Notes under the pieces: model-generated
Databases searched by the model: none
Told to the model about the DNA's origin: nothing
What the model saw: the letters and a program-made list of their open reading frames with translations, nothing else
Translations under genes and position numbers: made by a program
In this document: piece by piece, positions 1 through 10,870 of the stretch
Position numbering within the stretch: position 1 is the stretch's first letter
Layout: each line of letters begins with the position of its first letter
Assembly (NCBI RefSeq): GCF_000284595.1
Contig: NC_017671.1
Location: 1,149,001 to 1,213,000 of the forward strand
From: Stenotrophomonas maltophilia D457
GTDB taxonomy: Bacteria > Pseudomonadota > Gammaproteobacteria > Xanthomonadales > Xanthomonadaceae
Length of the DNA stretch: 64,000 nt
Reading direction: 5' to 3'

Positions 1-111
1 CAGCCGCACGCGCGCCCGGCCCATCGCCGTTCCGCGCGCCGCGCCATGGCCGGCCAACAGCTGTACCGGCCGTTGGCCGGAAGGGAGCTGGCCGGCGCGT
101 GCGCGTGGCAC
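1..111 (-). CDS. ptsI: Phosphoenolpyruvate-protein phosphotransferase (Enzyme I), N-terminal fragment cut by the window edge
   Basis: Only the first 37 codons are present. The reading frame contains LLAGHGAARGTAMGRARVRL, the start typical of Xanthomonadaceae Enzyme I, which transfers phosphate from PEP to HPr. A GTG at 109-111, two bases after the HPr stop, has a GAGG about 10 nt upstream and is the best start. A TTG at 55-57 would give a start closer to most relatives but has no clear ribosome site. Position directly after ptsH supports the call. The fragment is too short to judge the rest of the protein. Confidence 0.72.
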   Translation of the reverse strand, partial: MPRARAGQLPSGQRPVQLLAGHGAARGTAMGRARVRL

Positions 112-113
112 GC

Positions 114-383
114 TCAGCTGTCCTCGTCGAAGCGGCGTTCGAACAGGCCCACCACCGCCTCCATCGCGGCGGCTTCATCTTCGCCGTTGATGCGCACGGT
201 GACCGGAGTGCCCTGGCCGGCGGCCAGCAGCATCACGCCCATGATGCTCTTGGCGTTGATCTCACGGCCCTTGGCGGCCATGGTCACGTTGCAGCGGAAC
301 GGCGCCAGGGTCTGCACCAGCTTGGCGGTGGCCCGGGCATGCAGGCCCAGGCGGTTGCTGACGGTGAGTTCTCGTTCAAGCAT
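114..383 (-). CDS. ptsH: Phosphocarrier protein HPr
   Basis: An 89-residue protein of normal HPr length. The motif NRLGLHARATAK places the phospho-accepting His near residue 16, and INAKSIMGVM carries the regulatory Ser that HPr kinase modifies in HprK-containing bacteria. HPr passes phosphate from Enzyme I to EIIA proteins in the cytoplasm. It overlaps the upstream EIIA gene by 8 bp and precedes ptsI, so these form one operon. Presence of hprK 1.6 kb upstream on the same strand makes Ser phosphorylation of this HPr likely (inference). Confidence 0.95.
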   Translation of the reverse strand: MLERELTVSNRLGLHARATAKLVQTLAPFRCNVTMAAKGREINAKSIMGVMLLAAGQGTPVTVRINGEDEAAAMEAVVGLFERRFDEDS

Positions 384-768
384 CGTCGACTATCGCTCCA
401 TTACGGGTACCCGCCGCGGCTGTGGCGGGCAGTTGATCCAGTCCCTGTTCCGGATAATTCATCACCCGCAGCAACATCGGCAGGCTCAGCGCCGACACCC
501 GGCGAACCGGGGTCCCCAGCCGGGCCAGCTGCCCTGCAAGGTTGGCGGGGCTGGCGCCGTACAGGTCGGTCAGGATCAGCACGCCCTCACCACTGTCGAC
601 CCGCCGCAGGGCGGCCGAGGCGAGCGGGAGCAGGGCGTCCATGTCTGCGTCGAACGGTACTTCGAAAGCTTCGGTTTTCAGCGGCAATTGCCGCAGGAGC
701 CGGGTCGCCACGTCAAGCAGGGCGGTCCCGACCCCAGGATGTGTTACGAGGAGAATGCCACAGGTCAT
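376..768 (-). CDS. PTS EIIA component, mannose/fructose family
   Basis: A 130-residue EIIA-Man domain protein. The N-terminal GILLVTHPGVG contains the phosphorylatable His at about residue 10, and ILTDLYGASPANL is the conserved core loop of the family. No EIIB, EIIC or EIID gene is seen beside it, so it may act as a regulatory phosphoacceptor and not in sugar uptake (inference). In alpha- and some gamma-proteobacteria this gene lies with hprK, rapZ and ptsH, as here. It is separated from rapZ by 323 bp of repeat-rich DNA, so it probably has its own promoter. Confidence 0.9.
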   Translation of the reverse strand: MTCGILLVTHPGVGTALLDVATRLLRQLPLKTEAFEVPFDADMDALLPLASAALRRVDSGEGVLILTDLYGASPANLAGQLARLGTPVRRVSALSLPMLLRVMNYPEQGLDQLPATAAAGTRNGAIVDDA

Positions 769-845
769 TACTGCACGTTAACAGGTCAAGGTGAATCGGC
801 GATAGCAGCAGATGAGGGGCACTGTGTCCCGTATTCAGCGTTATC

Positions 846-886
846 GGGGTCAGAGCCCTTTTCCCCTGGAAAAGGGATCCGACCCC
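846..886. repeat. REP-like palindrome, GGGGTC...GACCCC family, imperfect subtype
   Basis: A 41-bp imperfect hairpin with terminal GGGGTC and GACCCC. One arm reads GTCAGAGCCC and the other, read in reverse complement, GTCGGATCCC, leaving two fixed mismatches. The same subtype occurs at 10826-10865, 29955-29993, 30009-30045 and 58525-58563. Confidence 0.85.
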
Positions 887-997
887 ATGCGTTTTTCGAT
901 GCCTGGCAGCGATTCATCCACGCATGGTGTGGATCCATCGTGTCGACCAAGGTCGACACCTACCCACACCGCCCCGCCATCCCACGGAATGCCGCTT

Positions 998-1057
<60 letters not shown>

Positions 1058-1091
1058 CGACGGGTGCCGGGCGCAGCCCGGCCGGCCCCCC

Positions 1092-1976
1092 TCAATCCTG
1101 TTCGCGGTGGTACGTCGCCACGTCCTGCCAGCCCATCTCGCGGGCATGCCGGGCCATGCGCTCGGCCAGGAACACCGAGCGGTGCTTGCCGCCGGTGCAG
1201 CCGAACGCCACGGTCACGTAGCTGCGGGTGCCATCACCCAGTTTCGGCAGCCAGGTATCGAGGAAATCCATCAGCTGGGCCAGGTAGCGCTGCACGTCCG
1301 GTTGCGCTTCCAGGTAGTCGCGCACACCCGGTTCGCGGCCGCTGAGCGCACGCAGGTCCGGGTCCCAGTGTGGATTGGGCAGCACCCGCGCATCGAACAC
1401 GAAGTCCGCCTCGGCGGGTACACCGCGCTTGTAGGCGAATGATTCGAACAGCAGCGACAGGCCGGTGGCATGGTCCATCGCGAACTCGGTGATGATCCGC
1501 CGCCGCAGTTGGTGCACGTTGAGGTTGCTGGTATCGATCACCGCATCGGCCTCGCGGCGCAATGGCGCGGTCAGCTCGCGCTCGCGGGCGATCGCCTCGG
1601 GCAATGACAGGCCCAGCTGGCTCAGCGGATGGCGGCGGCGGGTGTCGGCATAGCGCTTGAGCACCGTTTCGTCGCTGGCCTCGAAGAACAGCACCTTCAC
1701 TTCCACGCCGGCGTCGGTGGCCAGCTGCCGCCAGTCGCCCAGCTGGCTCAGGTCGGCCTGGCCGCGCACGTCGATGCCCACCGCCAGCCGGCGCGGCGCG
1801 CTGCCGTCGTGGTTGGCCAGCAGGCTGCGCACGAAGTCCGGCAGCAGGTGGATCGGCAGGTTGTCCGAGCAGTAGTAGTCCTGATCCTCGAAGGTCTTCA
1901 GGGCGACGGATTTACCCGAGCCGGACAGGCCGCTGACGATGATCAGGGTCGGGGCGGAGGGGGTGGCGGTGCTCAT
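1092..1976 (-). CDS. rapZ: RNase adapter protein RapZ
   Basis: A 294-residue P-loop protein of the YvcJ/RapZ family. The Walker A motif GLSGSGKS is at about residues 15-22, and [15 protein letters not shown] near the C-terminus is the family signature. In enterobacteria RapZ delivers the small RNA GlmZ to RNase E and senses glucosamine-6-phosphate. Whether a GlmZ equivalent exists here is unknown. It lies 27 bp downstream of hprK on the same strand, the usual rpoN-hpf-ptsN-hprK-rapZ order in proteobacteria with the nitrogen PTS. Confidence 0.96.
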   Translation of the reverse strand: MSTATPSAPTLIIVSGLSGSGKSVALKTFEDQDYYCSDNLPIHLLPDFVRSLLANHDGSAPRRLAVGIDVRGQADLSQLGDWRQLATDAGVEVKVLFFEASDETVLKRYADTRRRHPLSQLGLSLPEAIARERELTAPLRREADAVIDTSNLNVHQLRRRIITEFAMDHATGLSLLFESFAYKRGVPAEADFVFDARVLPNPHWDPDLRALSGREPGVRDYLEAQPDVQRYLAQLMDFLDTWLPKLGDGTRSYVTVAFGCTGGKHRSVFLAERMARHAREMGWQDVATYHREQD

Positions 1977-2003
1977 GGACAGGCTCTTCGAGGGGCAGGG
2001 GAA

Positions 2004-2954
2004 TCAGGGTGTTCGCCGTTCCAGCAGATTGCTGTGGCGGGCGATGAACATCGCTGCCGGATCAATGCCCTTGGTGCGCAGGATGTGCAGGCGGGTGGCG
2101 GCTTCGGTCAGCACGGCCAGGTTGCGGCCGGGCATCACCGGCAGGGTGATCAGCGGAACGTCGAGGTCCAGCACATGGCGGGTGCCCGAGTCGCCGGTCA
2201 GGCGCTCGTAGCCATGCGGGGTGGGTTCGGTCATCGGCTTGGTCAGGTGGACGATCAGCCGAAGGTACTTGTTCTTCTTTACAGCCGTGTCGCCGAACAT
2301 CTCGCGCACATTCAGCACGCCCAGGCCGCGCACTTCCAGCAGGTCCTGCAGCAGTTCGGGGCAGGTGCCGTCGAGCACGTCCGGGGCGATCTGGGTGAAT
2401 TCGGGCGCATCGTCGGCTACCAGGCGATGGCCGCGGCTTAGCAGCTCCAGCGCCAGCTCGCTCTTGCCCGACCCGGCCTCACCGGTGATCAGCACGCCGA
2501 TGGAATAGATCTCCATGAACACGCCATGCAGGATCACCCGCGGCGCCAGCGTGCGCGCCAGGTGGTAGGACAGGTGGTTGAGCAGTTCGTGGCCGCGCTT
2601 GGGCGACAGCCACAGCGGTGTACCGGATTCATCGGCGGCCGCGCGCAGGTCTTCCGGGCACGCCTGGTTGCGGGTCAACACCAGCGCCAGCGGATGCGAC
2701 TGCATGATCTTCTCGATGGTCTCCCAACGCTGGCGGGGTTCCAGCGCGTCCAGCCAGGACAGTTCCTCGGTGCCCAGGATCTGCACCTTGTTGGGATAGA
2801 TCGCATTGAGGTAGCCGGCCAGCGACGGACGCCGCGAGACCGTGTTGCCGGCCTCCAGCTCGCGTTTCTCACCGGATTTGCCAGCGGCCCAGCGCAGCCC
2901 CAGCCGCTCGCGCTGCTGTTCGAACAGTTCACGGGCGGTGATGCTGGTATTCAT
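2004..2954 (-). CDS. hprK: HPr kinase/phosphorylase
   Basis: A 316-residue protein with the P-loop [15 protein letters not shown] at about 160 and the family signature [15 protein letters not shown] at about 205. It phosphorylates or dephosphorylates the regulatory Ser of HPr. The ATG at 2954 overlaps the ptsN stop by 4 bp, so the two are translationally coupled; the frame is open further upstream but runs antisense-like through ptsN and is rejected. HprK is best known from Firmicutes but is standard in Xanthomonadaceae and many other proteobacteria next to ptsN. Confidence 0.96.
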   Translation of the reverse strand: MNTSITARELFEQQRERLGLRWAAGKSGEKRELEAGNTVSRRPSLAGYLNAIYPNKVQILGTEELSWLDALEPRQRWETIEKIMQSHPLALVLTRNQACPEDLRAAADESGTPLWLSPKRGHELLNHLSYHLARTLAPRVILHGVFMEIYSIGVLITGEAGSGKSELALELLSRGHRLVADDAPEFTQIAPDVLDGTCPELLQDLLEVRGLGVLNVREMFGDTAVKKNKYLRLIVHLTKPMTEPTPHGYERLTGDSGTRHVLDLDVPLITLPVMPGRNLAVLTEAATRLHILRTKGIDPAAMFIARHSNLLERRTP

Positions 2955-3403
2955 GCGGCACTCGCAGGTGGGGTCATGTCCAGCGCCTCGCGCAGCGCCC
3001 GGGCATCGCCGGCTTCGCGCAGGGCCTGGCGGATGTCCGGTGCGGAAAACAGCTCGGCCAGCTCGGACAGCAGCATCAGGTGCTGGTGGGTGTAGTGGGC
3101 GGGGACGGCCATCGCGAACACCAGGTCCACCGGTTCGTCGCCGCCGAAATCGACCGGGGTCGCCAGTCGCAGCAGGGCGCCACGGGGGCGGTCCAGGGTC
3201 GGCGCGCGGCCGTGGGGAATGGCGATGCCGTGGCCGATCGCGGTGCTGCCCAGGGCTTCGCGCTGGCACAGGTTCAGATAGATCTGTCCGGCGTTGGCCT
3301 GGCGGCAGGCCAGCAACCCGGCGGCGGCCTGCAGGACGCTGTCACGGTCGGTGGCCGTGCAGAGCTGGGTCTGCACGGCCGCCAGGAGGTCAGTCAGGGG
3401 CAT
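2951..3403 (-). CDS. ptsN: Nitrogen-regulatory EIIA (PtsN)
   Basis: A 150-residue EIIA-Ntr protein. [12 protein letters not shown] contains the phosphorylated His near residue 65, and the fold-typical [12 protein letters not shown] follows. PtsN receives phosphate from HPr or NPr and in other proteobacteria controls potassium transport, nitrogen-linked processes and phosphate sensing. It sits between hpf and hprK. No ptsP or npr gene is in view, so its donor may be the PtsI/PtsH pair encoded about 2.5 kb downstream (inference). Confidence 0.95.
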   Translation of the reverse strand: MPLTDLLAAVQTQLCTATDRDSVLQAAAGLLACRQANAGQIYLNLCQREALGSTAIGHGIAIPHGRAPTLDRPRGALLRLATPVDFGGDEPVDLVFAMAVPAHYTHQHLMLLSELAELFSAPDIRQALREAGDARALREALDMTPPASAA

Positions 3404-3424
3404 GTCTGCGGGGAACGGTGGCGA

Positions 3425-3742
3425 TCAGCCACCATTGTCGCCCACCGGCAGCGGTGCGTGCTGCTGTTTTTTCTCCTTGTGCTTGATGACCAGGCGGTCA
3501 AGCTTGTCCGCGAGCAGGTCGATCGCGGCATACATGGTCTGGCCGCCGGCCTCGGCGTGCAGGGTCTGCCCCGGAATGTTGAGGCTGGCGTCGACGTGGT
3601 GTTCGGTCTTCTGCAGCTTGAGGGTCACCCGCGCTTCGCAGTGCTGGTCGAAGTGTTTTCCGATCCGGGCCAGCTTCTCCTCTACATAGGACTGCAGGGC
3701 CGGGGTGACTTCGACGTCTTTGCCAAACGTTTCGATGCGCAT
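3425..3742 (-). CDS. hpf: Ribosome hibernation promoting factor, short form
   Basis: A 105-residue protein of the HPF/YfiA family: MRIETFGKDVEVTPAL at the start, a central YVEEKLARIGKHFD helix and the DASLNIPGQTLHAEA strand region. It lacks the C-terminal dimerisation domain of long HPF. It binds stationary-phase 30S subunits so that ribosomes dimerise. As in most proteobacteria it lies between rpoN and ptsN on the same strand. Confidence 0.93.
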   Translation of the reverse strand: MRIETFGKDVEVTPALQSYVEEKLARIGKHFDQHCEARVTLKLQKTEHHVDASLNIPGQTLHAEAGGQTMYAAIDLLADKLDRLVIKHKEKKQQHAPLPVGDNGG

Positions 3743-3800
3743 CGGGTTTCTCCTGTGTTCGGATGTGCCAATGAACCTCTCCGCCGGGCGCGGCGGCGCG

Positions 3801-5222
3801 TCAAGCGATTCTGACCCTTTCGTGCGAGGCGGAAATGTTCATGGCTTCACGATACTTCGCCACGGTGCGTCGCGCTACTGGAATTCCCGACGATTTGAGC
3901 AGGTCAGCCAGCTTGGCGTCAGAAAGCGGCTTGCGCGGGTTCTCGTCGTCGATCAGGCGGCGGATCATCGCCTGGATGGCCGTGCTGGACGCCTCGCCAC
4001 CGCCTTCGGTATCGATGCCCGAGGCGAAGAAGGCGCGCAGCGGCAGGGTGCCGCGCGGCGTGCGCACGTGCTTGCGGGCGATCGCGCGCGACACCGTGGA
4101 TTCGTGCAGGCCCAGCTCGGCGGCGATCTCGCGCAGGGTCAGCGGGCGCAGCGCCTGCTCGCCGAATTCGAGGAAGCCGGCCTGTTGCAGGATCAGGCTG
4201 CGCACCACCCGCAGCAGGGTTTCGCCGCGCTGCTGCAGGCCCTTCAGCAGCCAGCGCGCCTCCTGCAGCTGGCCGCGCAGGTAGCCGGCGTCGGCCTCGC
4301 CACAGCGGCGGATCAGCTGTTCGTAGCCACGGTGGATCACCACCTTCGGCCCGGCATGGGCCGCCAGCGCTGCGCGCCAGATGCCGTTCTGCCGCCACAC
4401 CACCACGTCGGGCACCACATAGGTGTCCTGCGACAGCGGCGCGATCTGCGTGCCCGGACGCGGGTCCAGCGAGCGCAGCAGCGCGACCGCCGTCTCGACC
4501 TCGTCCAGCGGCTGTTTCAGTTCATGCGCCAGCCCGGAGACGCCACTGCGCGGCAGCCGTTCCAGCGGGCCTGCGGCAATCTGTCGCGCCAGCGCCAGCC
4601 CCGGCGTGTCGGCAGGCAACACGTCCAGCTGCAGCTGCAGGCACTCGCCGAGCGTGCGCGCGGCAACGCCGACCGGGTCGAAACGCTGGATGCGATGCAG
4701 CACCGCGAGGATTTCATCCTCACCGGCATGGACCGCCGGCAGCAGGGTTTCGGCGATGGTGGCCAGCGGTTCGCGCAGGTAACCATCGTCGTCCAGCGCA
4801 TCGATCAGTGCAGCGCCGATGCTGCGGTCATGCGTGGAAAGATGCGACAGGTGCAGCTGCCACAGCAGGTGGTCGGCCAGCGTTTCGGTTTCCGCCACGC
4901 GCTCGGCGGCACTGCCGGTGTCATCGTCATCGTCGAAGCTGCCACCACTGCCGGCGGCACTCCAGTCGAGTTCGGCCGGCGCCCAGTCGTCGCCGTTGTC
5001 GGTGCGTTCGGCGGGCGCGTCGGCATCGGTGCTGTCGCTGGCCTCATTGGCGGCACTGCTGTCGTTGCTGTCGGCCCAGTCCAGCAGCGGATTGCTCTCC
5101 ACGGCCTGGGCGATTTCAAGCTCCAGCTCGGTCGTGGACATCTGCAGCAGCTTGATCGCCTGCTGCAGCTGGGGCGTGAGCACCAGCTGTTGTCCCAACG
5201 ATGTCTGCAGCCGAGTCTTCAT
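3801..5222 (-). CDS. rpoN: RNA polymerase sigma-54 factor
   Basis: A 473-residue sigma-54. The N-terminal activator-binding region has LVLTPQLQQAIKLLQMST, followed by an acidic Asp/Ser-rich linker (about 50-105), the core-binding domain and the C-terminal RpoN box ARRTVAKYREAMNI. It directs transcription from -24/-12 promoters with AAA+ activators. The ATG at 5222 starts the canonical MKTRLQTSLGQQ; an upstream in-frame extension is non-conserved. It is 40 bp downstream of lptB in the conserved lptAB-rpoN-hpf-ptsN order. Confidence 0.97.
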   Translation of the reverse strand: MKTRLQTSLGQQLVLTPQLQQAIKLLQMSTTELELEIAQAVESNPLLDWADSNDSSAANEASDSTDADAPAERTDNGDDWAPAELDWSAAGSGGSFDDDDDTGSAAERVAETETLADHLLWQLHLSHLSTHDRSIGAALIDALDDDGYLREPLATIAETLLPAVHAGEDEILAVLHRIQRFDPVGVAARTLGECLQLQLDVLPADTPGLALARQIAAGPLERLPRSGVSGLAHELKQPLDEVETAVALLRSLDPRPGTQIAPLSQDTYVVPDVVVWRQNGIWRAALAAHAGPKVVIHRGYEQLIRRCGEADAGYLRGQLQEARWLLKGLQQRGETLLRVVRSLILQQAGFLEFGEQALRPLTLREIAAELGLHESTVSRAIARKHVRTPRGTLPLRAFFASGIDTEGGGEASSTAIQAMIRRLIDDENPRKPLSDAKLADLLKSSGIPVARRTVAKYREAMNISASHERVRIA

Positions 5223-5262
5223 GCCTGTGCCGAACGGAAGGAAAGGGACCCGGCGCCTGCGG

Positions 5263-5982
5263 TCACAGCTTGAAGGAATCCCCAAGGTAGACGCGACGTA
5301 CGTCGGCGTTGTCCAGGATCGCCTCCGGCGAGCCCTGGGCCAGCACGGTGCCCTCGGCGAGGATATACGCGCGGTCGCAGATTCCCAAGGTCTCGCGCAC
5401 GTTGTGGTCGGTGATCAGCACGCCGATGCCACGCTGCTTGAGATGGGTGACGATGCGCTGGATTTCACCCACCGAGATCGGGTCGACACCGGCAAACGGT
5501 TCGTCGAGCAGGATCAGGCGCGGCTGCGCGGCCAGTGCGCGGGCGATCTCGCAGCGACGACGTTCGCCACCGGACAGGCTGGCGCCGAGCTGGTCGGCCA
5601 CATGGCCCAGCTGCAGCTCGTCGAGCAGGCTGTTCAATTCGCGTTCGCGGCCGGCCGAATCCAGGTCTTCGCGAAGCTCCAGTACCAGGCGGAGGTTGTC
5701 GGCCACCGTCAGCTTGCGGAACACCGACGGCTCCTGCGGCAGGTAGCCCACGCCCTGCTTGGCACGGGTGTACATCGGATCGCTGGTGATGTCCTTGCCG
5801 TCGAGCACGATGCTGCCGGCATCGGCGGCGACCAGGCCGACGATCATGTAGAAGCAGGTGGTCTTGCCGGCACCGTTGGGGCCGAGCAGGCCCACCACTT
5901 CACCGGCGTCGAGGGTCAGCCCGAAGTCCTTGACGACTTCGCGCTGCTTGTAGCGCTTGCGCAGGCCCTTGGCGACGAGCAT
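5263..5982 (-). CDS. lptB: LPS export ABC transporter ATP-binding protein LptB
   Basis: A 239-residue ABC ATPase with Walker [10 protein letters not shown] (about 34-42), signature [15 protein letters not shown] and Walker [14 protein letters not shown], then the switch His in LITDHNVRE. It powers LPS extraction by LptFG and transport along LptC-LptA to the outer membrane. Its start codon overlaps the lptA stop by one base, so the two are coupled. Confidence 0.97.
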   Translation of the reverse strand: MLVAKGLRKRYKQREVVKDFGLTLDAGEVVGLLGPNGAGKTTCFYMIVGLVAADAGSIVLDGKDITSDPMYTRAKQGVGYLPQEPSVFRKLTVADNLRLVLELREDLDSAGRERELNSLLDELQLGHVADQLGASLSGGERRRCEIARALAAQPRLILLDEPFAGVDPISVGEIQRIVTHLKQRGIGVLITDHNVRETLGICDRAYILAEGTVLAQGSPEAILDNADVRRVYLGDSFKL

Positions 5983-6548
5983 TACTTCTTGCTCCCGGCC
6001 GGCTTGGCCGGCGTGCTGGCCGGCGCCGCCGCCTTGGGCGTGGCCGCCGGCTGTGCCGCCGCGTTCTTGTTCTTCGGCGGAATGACGGTGCGCACGCGGC
6101 TGCCATCGCCACCGGAATTCATTTCGCCGCTACGGGTGTTGTAGACCATGCGCTGGCCGGCATTGGTGCCGCGCGCGCTGGTGACCTTGTAGTTGCCGGT
6201 CAGGGTGATGATCTCGGTCTTGATGTCGTAGTCGATGCGATCAGCCACCGCGTCCATCCAGGTGCCATCGTCGAGCTGCTGCTTCATCGTGGCCTGCTTG
6301 CCGGTGAACACCGCACGCACGGCCTCGCCGTCCTTCAGGTAGATCTCGGCTTCGGACGAGCGGATGTCCAGCGAGCCCTGGGTGACGGTCACGCCCTGCG
6401 AGAGCACGGTCTTGCCATCGCCGGTGAGCACGCCCGACTGCGCGCCGGAGTCGATGTTCATGTTCTCGTTGCGGTCGGTGGACTTGGCAAAGGCAGCGCT
6501 GGGAACAAGGAGACCGAGCGCGAGTACGGCTGCAAAGGGAATCTTCAT
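5982..6548 (-). CDS. lptA: LPS transport periplasmic bridge protein LptA
   Basis: A 188-residue protein with a cleavable signal peptide ([21 protein letters not shown]) and an OstA/LptA beta-jellyroll core (about 27-150) containing the [20 protein letters not shown] repeats. A low-complexity Ala/Pro/Lys tail follows from about 155. It forms the periplasmic filament carrying LPS between LptC and LptD. Gene order lptC-lptA-lptB is as expected, with a 101-bp gap after lptC. Confidence 0.94.
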   Translation of the reverse strand: MKIPFAAVLALGLLVPSAAFAKSTDRNENMNIDSGAQSGVLTGDGKTVLSQGVTVTQGSLDIRSSEAEIYLKDGEAVRAVFTGKQATMKQQLDDGTWMDAVADRIDYDIKTEIITLTGNYKVTSARGTNAGQRMVYNTRSGEMNSGGDGSRVRTVIPPKNKNAAAQPAATPKAAAPASTPAKPAGSKK

Positions 6549-6649
6549 CGGGGTCCGTTCTACCGGTGGGGCCGCCCGGGAAACCGGGGGCGGATGGGTG
6601 GGCTGCCTGCCTTGCGCCTGTCCGGGGACGTCGCAGGAGGGCGGCGGAA

Positions 6650-7225
6650 TCAGCGTCGGGGCGTGTAACGGCCCTTGGACTGGCTGAGGAAATGATACGT
6701 GTTGTTCTTCGAATCCACCTCGAAGCCAACGCCGGACTGTTCCATGCCGGGGCGGGTCATGGTGACCAGCGCATCGGTGCGGGCACGGTTCTCCTTCGGG
6801 AACACGTCCAGGTGGTCGGTGCGGAAGGTGGTCGGCACCACGCCCGGATCGGCCGGGCTGTCGCCGGCGACATTGCCGCGCAGCTTCATCTGGTCGCCCT
6901 TGGCGCTGAGCCAGCCCGTCTCGGCACGCAGGGTCCAGTGCTTGCCATCCTTGTCCGGCATCTCGAACAGCGGCGTGGCGATGTTGATGGTCTGGTCGCC
7001 ACGCTGGCGCTCCAGCAACGGTGCGCGCAGGGTGGTCGATTCCTTGCCGTGCTCATCCAGGGCGACGACCTGGAAGTCGTGCAGGACGTAGTCCACGCCG
7101 ACATCCTGGCCGGCAGTGGCCGGACCCTTGTCGCGGTTGCGCAGGGCCGCCCAGCTGCTGAGCAGGGCCGCCAGCAGCAGGCCGATGCCGAGCAGGGTGC
7201 GCCAGTTCAGGCTCGGCAGGTTCAT
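6650..7225 (-). CDS. lptC: LPS export system protein LptC
   Basis: A 191-residue protein with an N-terminal membrane anchor (LLGIGLLLAALLSSW, about 12-26) and a periplasmic jellyroll domain of the LptC type (DYVLHDFQVVALDEHGKEST onward). It couples the inner-membrane LptB2FG complex to LptA. Its ATG overlaps the kdsC stop by 4 bp, so it is coupled to Kdo synthesis. Confidence 0.93.
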   Translation of the reverse strand: MNLPSLNWRTLLGIGLLLAALLSSWAALRNRDKGPATAGQDVGVDYVLHDFQVVALDEHGKESTTLRAPLLERQRGDQTINIATPLFEMPDKDGKHWTLRAETGWLSAKGDQMKLRGNVAGDSPADPGVVPTTFRTDHLDVFPKENRARTDALVTMTRPGMEQSGVGFEVDSKNNTYHFLSQSKGRYTPRR

Positions 7226-7770
7226 GCGCCGAACCTCGCCAGGACCGCGTCCACATGTCCCTGCGCGGCCAGCAGGATGTCACACAGCTCACGGGCTGCA
7301 CCACGTCCGCCATCGGCGCGGGTCTGCCAATGCACGCGCTCGGCGATCCACGGGTGGGCGTTGGCCGGCGCCACCGCCAGGCCGACCGCGCCCAGCGGTG
7401 CCAGGTCAGGCAGGTCGTCGCCCATGAAGGCCACCTGCTCCAGGCCGATGCCGTGCTGCGCACACAGCGCCTGCACGCTGGCCAGCTTGTCGCCCACGGC
7501 GATCTGGGTATCGATGCCGAGGTCGGCGCCGCGCCTGAGCGCGGACTGGCTGTTGCGCGCGGTGATCAGCACGGGGTGGATGCCGTGCTGCTGCAGCAGT
7601 TTCAGGCCCAGGCCATCCTGCACGAAGTACGCCTTGCTCTCGTTGCCGTCCTTGTCGTAGTACAGCCGACCGTCGGTGAGGGTGCCGTCCACGTCGAAGC
7701 AGGCCAGGCGGACGCGGGCCGCGGCGGCATGCAGGTGGGCGGGGAAGGCGGGCAGGGGGGACCAGGGCAT
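7222..7770 (-). CDS. kdsC: 3-deoxy-D-manno-octulosonate 8-phosphate phosphatase
   Basis: A 182-residue HAD phosphatase. The nucleophile motif DVDGTLTDG, the substrate loop VLITARNS, and the acid motif AFMGDDLPDL are all present. KdsC dephosphorylates Kdo-8-P in the Kdo pathway. I chose the ATG at 7770 (MPWSPLPAF); an in-frame extension to 7866 overlaps kdsD and is unlikely. It follows kdsD, which makes the pathway's first intermediate. Confidence 0.93.
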   Translation of the reverse strand: MPWSPLPAFPAHLHAAAARVRLACFDVDGTLTDGRLYYDKDGNESKAYFVQDGLGLKLLQQHGIHPVLITARNSQSALRRGADLGIDTQIAVGDKLASVQALCAQHGIGLEQVAFMGDDLPDLAPLGAVGLAVAPANAHPWIAERVHWQTRADGGRGAARELCDILLAAQGHVDAVLARFGA

Positions 7771-7837
7771 CAGGGTGGCAGGCTCGGTGGATTCGGGTTG
7801 GGACGGTACAGACTGAATGGGGTCTACGGACTGTCGG

Positions 7838-8839
7838 TTAAACCACCCGGGCCCGCAACAGGTCATGAATGTTCAGGGCACCGACCGCCCGGCCCTGGTC
7901 GTCGACCACGATCAGGCCCGTGATCTTGTGGGTCTCCATCAGCCGGGCAGCCTCCACCGCCAGCTGGTCGGCGCCGATGGTACGTGGGTTGCGGGTCATC
8001 ACATCGGCGATCTTCGCGGTGCGCACGTCCAGCGCGCTGTCCAGCGCCCGGCGCAGGTCACCGTCGGTGAACAGGCCGATCAGCACACCGTCGGCATCGA
8101 CCACGGCGGTCATGCCCAGCCGCTTGCGGCTCATTTCGACCAGCGCCTCGCTGAGGCTGGCGTCGGCCCCCACGCTGGGCAGGTCCTCCCCGGTGTGCAT
8201 GACGTCGGTGATATGCAGCAGCAGGCGGCGGCCGAGGCTGCCGGCCGGGTGCGAGCGGGCGAAATCGTCGGCGGTGAAGCCGCGTGCGTCGAGCAGGGCC
8301 ACGGCCAGCGCATCGCCCATCGCCAGCGAGGCGGTGGTGCTGGAGGTCGGCGCCAGCGCCAGCGGGCAGGCCTCGGCCGGCACGCTGACGTCCAGGTGGA
8401 TATCGGCGGCGGTGGCCAGGCTGGACTGCGGGCGGCCGGTCATGGAAATCAGCACGTTGCCCTGGCGCTTGAGCACCGGCAGCAGCATCAGCACTTCGTC
8501 CGATTCGCCCGAATAGGACAGGGCCAGCACCACGTCGGCCTCGGTGATCATGCCCAGGTCACCATGGCCGGCTTCGCCCGGATGCACGTAGAACGCGGGA
8601 GTGCCGGTGGAGGCCAGCGTAGCGGCGATCTTGCGGGCGATGTGCCCGGACTTGCCCATGCCGGTGGCGACCACCCGGCCGCGGCTGGCCAGGATCGCCT
8701 GGCAAGCCTGCTGGAAGGCCTCGCCGAGGCGGTCGGCCACGGCATCCAGCGCCTGCCGCTCGATCTCGAAGACGCGGCGGCCGCTGGCGACCAGGCCGGC
8801 AGGGTCGACGGAACGGGGGGGCAACAGGGATTCGGCCAT
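7838..8839 (-). CDS. kdsD: D-arabinose 5-phosphate isomerase
   Basis: A 333-residue KpsF/GutQ-family protein: an SIS domain with GRVVATGMGKSGHIARKIAA near residue 50 and SYSGESDEV, then two CBS domains (about 210-333). It interconverts ribulose-5-P and arabinose-5-P, the first step of Kdo synthesis. It heads the kdsD-kdsC-lptCAB-rpoN block and diverges from ibaG across a 54-bp gap. The start at 8839 gives a normal length; the frame runs open far upstream antisense to murA, which is a shadow. Confidence 0.95.
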   Translation of the reverse strand: MAESLLPPRSVDPAGLVASGRRVFEIERQALDAVADRLGEAFQQACQAILASRGRVVATGMGKSGHIARKIAATLASTGTPAFYVHPGEAGHGDLGMITEADVVLALSYSGESDEVLMLLPVLKRQGNVLISMTGRPQSSLATAADIHLDVSVPAEACPLALAPTSSTTASLAMGDALAVALLDARGFTADDFARSHPAGSLGRRLLLHITDVMHTGEDLPSVGADASLSEALVEMSRKRLGMTAVVDADGVLIGLFTDGDLRRALDSALDVRTAKIADVMTRNPRTIGADQLAVEAARLMETHKITGLIVVDDQGRAVGALNIHDLLRARVV

Positions 8840-8893
8840 GCGGACGCCACGCAGCGGAAGTAGAATGGAGGCACATTTTATTAGGAAAGCCCG

Positions 8894-9124
8894 TTGGACG
8901 CCGACACCATCCGCAACCTGATCGAAACCGGCCTGCCCGGCGCCCGCGCCGACGTGCAGGGCGACGATGGCGTGCATTTCGAAGCGACCGTGGTCTGCGA
9001 GGCCTTTGCCGGCAAGATGCCGCTGGCCCGCCACCGGATGGTCTATGCCACCCTGGGCGACCTGATGGGCGGCGCGATCCACGCGCTGGCGCTGAAAACC
9101 GTGACCCCGGCCGAAGCCGGCTGA
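8894..9124 (+). CDS. ibaG: BolA-family protein IbaG
   Basis: A 76-residue BolA/YrbA-like protein. The conserved GDDGVHFEATVVCEAFAGKMPLARHRMVY segment is split here only by length rules: key parts are HFEATVV, the Cys in VCEAF and LARHRMVY. These proteins bind monothiol glutaredoxins with a 2Fe-2S cluster. The start is a TTG at 8894, supported by AGGAAAG five bases upstream. It is followed 21 bp later by murA, the same order as yrbA-murA in E. coli. Confidence 0.92.
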   Translation: MDADTIRNLIETGLPGARADVQGDDGVHFEATVVCEAFAGKMPLARHRMVYATLGDLMGGAIHALALKTVTPAEAG

Positions 9125-10731
<1,607 letters not shown>

Positions 10732-10732
10732 G

Positions 10733-10763
10733 AAAAACGCCCGCGAAAGCGGGCGTTTTCTTT
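10733..10763. terminator. Intrinsic terminator after ibaG-murA
   Basis: GC-rich stem ACGCCCGC / GCGGGCGT with a GAAA tetraloop, A-rich before and T-rich (TTTTCTTTT) after, so it can work on both strands. Confidence 0.92.
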
Positions 10764-10774
10764 TCGCGGGGCCC

Positions 10775-10865
10775 GGGGTCGGACCCCTTTCCATCGGAAA
10801 GGGCTCCGACCCCAGCCACACAACCGGGGTCAGAGCCCATCCCCGAGGGGATGGGATCCGACCCC
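10775..10865. repeat. Two adjacent GGGGTC-type REP hairpins
   Basis: Imperfect palindromes at 10775-10813 and 10826-10865, each bounded by GGGGTC and GACCCC. They fill the space between the convergent ibaG-murA and DUF3108 genes. Confidence 0.85.
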
Positions 10866-10870
10866 GGCAC